A program made the translations under genes and the position numbers. From Streptacidiphilus sp. ASG 303 (GTDB lineage Bacteria; Actinomycetota; Actinomycetes; Streptomycetales; Streptomycetaceae), in the NCBI RefSeq assembly GCF_020991365.1, contig NZ_JAJLRA010000001.1:548142-612141 (forward strand): a stretch of DNA of 64,000 nt, written 5' to 3'. Below are positions 63,902-64,000 of this stretch, piece by piece. The notes beneath the pieces were generated by a model that worked only from the letters and a program-made list of their open reading frames with translations, was not told the DNA's origin and did not search any database. The stretch's first letter is position 1. Every line of letters starts with the position of its first letter.

Positions 63902-64000
63902 GTGATCGTGGACTGCGCCATCTACCGCAACGGCAGCCGGACCAAGGGCCCGGAGGACTTCTCCGACGCCGTGGAGGCCGCCCGCAAGGCCGGGGACACC
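63902..64000 (+). CDS. corA: CorA-type Mg2+/Co2+ transporter, N-terminus only
   Basis: The last 33 codons of the window (MIVDCAIYRNG ... SDAVEAARKAG) resemble the start of actinobacterial CorA magnesium transporters. The gene continues beyond the right edge and its membrane domain is not seen, so the call rests on the N-terminus and the conserved location after the histidine phosphatase gene. GTG start. Confidence 0.65.
   Translation, partial: MIVDCAIYRNGSRTKGPEDFSDAVEAARKAGDT

Overview
The window is a contiguous piece of a very GC-rich actinobacterial chromosome, almost certainly Streptomyces or a close relative in the Streptomycetaceae. The reasons are the extreme third-position GC, frequent GTG and TTG starts, -10 boxes of the TAnnnT type, a complete Pup-proteasome locus, mycothiol biosynthesis (mshC), DUF1844/DUF2510/DUF3090 families, and a gene order that from memory matches the stretch around SCO1594 to SCO1667 of S. 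coelicolor. It is core chromosome, densely packed, with no insertion sequence, prophage, CRISPR array, rRNA or tRNA that I can see.

Layout. 1-6.3 kb: pheT (partial), pheS, a PAS sensor kinase, a TrmH-type RNA methyltransferase and the infC-rpmI-rplT translation operon. That operon has a long leader with an intrinsic terminator and an ATC start on infC. 6.4-13.7 kb: SseB-like protein, a beta-lactamase-fold serine hydrolase, a mycosin-type protease, membrane proteins and a PLP-fold racemase/aldolase. 13.8-18.4 kb: a short-chain dehydrogenase, aldehyde dehydrogenase and glutamine-synthetase-like ligase run in one direction, with a gamma-glutamyl hydrolase divergent from them. Together they look like a gamma-glutamylation route for an amino alcohol such as ethanolamine. 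18.5-21.3 kb: a glycine-betaine/proline ABC importer. 21.5-28.7 kb: 5'-3' exonuclease, ion permease, HelY-like helicase and a secreted M28 aminopeptidase.

28.7-44.9 kb: a GntR regulator, tatC, tatA, small proteins, then the Pup-proteasome system: pafC/pafB (WYL regulators), three FKBP-type isomerases, pafA (Pup ligase), prcA/prcB (20S core), pup, dop (depupylase) and arc/mpa (unfoldase ring). Pup is attached to substrates by PafA, removed by Dop, and pupylated proteins are unfolded by ARC into PrcBA. PafBC are DNA-damage regulators in mycobacteria. 45-64 kb: ferredoxin, a secreted protein, TrmI, a site-2 protease, a RecB-like Fe-S nuclease coupled to a response regulator, a solute-binding lipoprotein, HAD phosphatase, metH, a GH18-like protein, a PAC2 protein, mshC, an SCO1664-type protein, DUF3090, a histidine phosphatase and the start of corA.

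No wholly new multi-gene system is evident. The best leads are the infC leader and non-canonical start; the FKBP trio inside the Pup locus with degenerate first domains; leaderless pafA and mshC; a promoter 12-mer shared by arc and pup; an orphan antisense promoter with a DasR-like operator; and the amino-alcohol gamma-glutamylation cassette.
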